Of a stretch of 13,053 nucleotides of DNA, positions 12,834-13,053 are shown one piece after another. Source of the stretch: Ignavibacteriales bacterium. Lineage in GTDB: Bacteria > Bacteroidota > Ignavibacteria > Ignavibacteriales > Melioribacteraceae. The DNA lies in the NCBI GenBank assembly GCA_020059785.1, contig JAGVBL010000195.1:1-13053 (forward strand). The letters run 5' to 3'. The notes below the pieces were generated by a model, which was not told the DNA's origin, searched no databases, and was given only the letters and a program-made list of their open reading frames with translations. Position 1 is the first letter of the stretch, and every line of letters starts with the position of its first letter. Position numbers and translations under genes: made by a program.

Positions 12834-13053
12834 ATAATGAAGAAAAACAAATCTATCGTAAAGAAAAAATGGCTAGAATAAAAGCCATTAGAGAAAAAAT
12901 ACTCTCCCTTTCTCAAGAAGAAAGAGAAGCCCTTTCATCAATCTCCATTCCTACTATCGAAGGAAGATTTCTTTCAATGCATAATGTATTAATGATCGTT
13001 TCTCAATTCTCATTTACGCCAACCGTAGTCGGCGGATTTAAACAATGGCTCAA
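12830..13053 (+). CDS. ArdC-like antirestriction / ssDNA-binding protein, N-terminus (partial)
   Basis: The ORF runs off the window after 74 codons. After a charged helical start (about residues 1-40), the segment from about residue 45 reads IEGRFLSMHNVLMIVSQFSF, then TPTVVGGFKQWL. This matches the ArdC N-terminal (DUF1738-type) pattern: G-[RK]-x-x-S-x-x-N-x-x-[LI]-[LI] followed by V-x-G-[FY]-x-x-W. Full proteins of this family bind ssDNA, often carry a C-terminal zincin-like metalloprotease domain, and protect incoming plasmid DNA from restriction. The C-terminal half is not in view, so protease status is unknown. The ATGA overlap with the preceding small gene fixes the start. Confidence 0.7.
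   Translation, partial: MNNEEKQIYRKEKMARIKAIREKILSLSQEEREALSSISIPTIEGRFLSMHNVLMIVSQFSFTPTVVGGFKQWL

Overview
The window is AT-rich, with SD-preceded genes, ATGA start/stop overlaps and Bacteroidota-style double-glycine leader peptides. It most resembles a member of the Bacteroidota/Ignavibacteriota/Chlorobiota group; this is an inference from style, not from a marker gene. UGA works as a normal stop codon here, since several genes end with it inside tight overlaps. No rRNA, tRNA, CRISPR array, integrase or complete transposase is visible.

Left flank (1-1737): the 3' end of an unknown gene, a small Ig-like surface-type ORF broken by an in-frame TGA, a terminator-like hairpin, a minus-strand NTF2-like lipoprotein, and about 730 bases without a convincing gene.

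Bacteriocin island (1738-7515, all +): a C39-peptidase ABC exporter (PCAT), an unrecognised multi-pass membrane protein, a MauE/DoxX-like membrane protein with a CGC motif, a membrane-anchored thioredoxin-fold protein with a CSHC motif, two short double-glycine precursors (54 and 60 aa) missed or mis-started by simple ORF calling, a 12-bp stem-loop, and an ABC-2 ATPase/permease pair. I read this as one locus. The precursors are cut after GG and exported by the PCAT, the two cysteines in each core may be handled by the redox pair, and the ABC-2 pair may give self-immunity.

Integron-like cassette array without integrase (about 7570-11100): two sites at 7571-7757 and 8204-8390 have the full attC architecture. 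Each has complementary R boxes and complementary L boxes with one extra C in L'' at the position of the conserved extrahelical base. They bracket an ORF-poor, T/G-rich cassette. The next cassette-like unit carries a GNAT-like gene overlapping a RelE/ParE-helicase fusion gene, followed by a weak site (10463-10591). A further unit carries a single-span membrane protein.

Structured spacer (11096-11889): no gene, but a dense run of palindromes. These include a nested cruciform (11177-11333), several long stem-loops, and a GC-rich double hairpin inside a 13-bp inverted repeat (11718-11867).

Right flank (11890-13053): a compact run of four small unrecognised genes leading into the N-terminus of an ArdC-like antirestriction/ssDNA-binding protein cut by the window end. 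This suggests a plasmid or conjugative-element segment.
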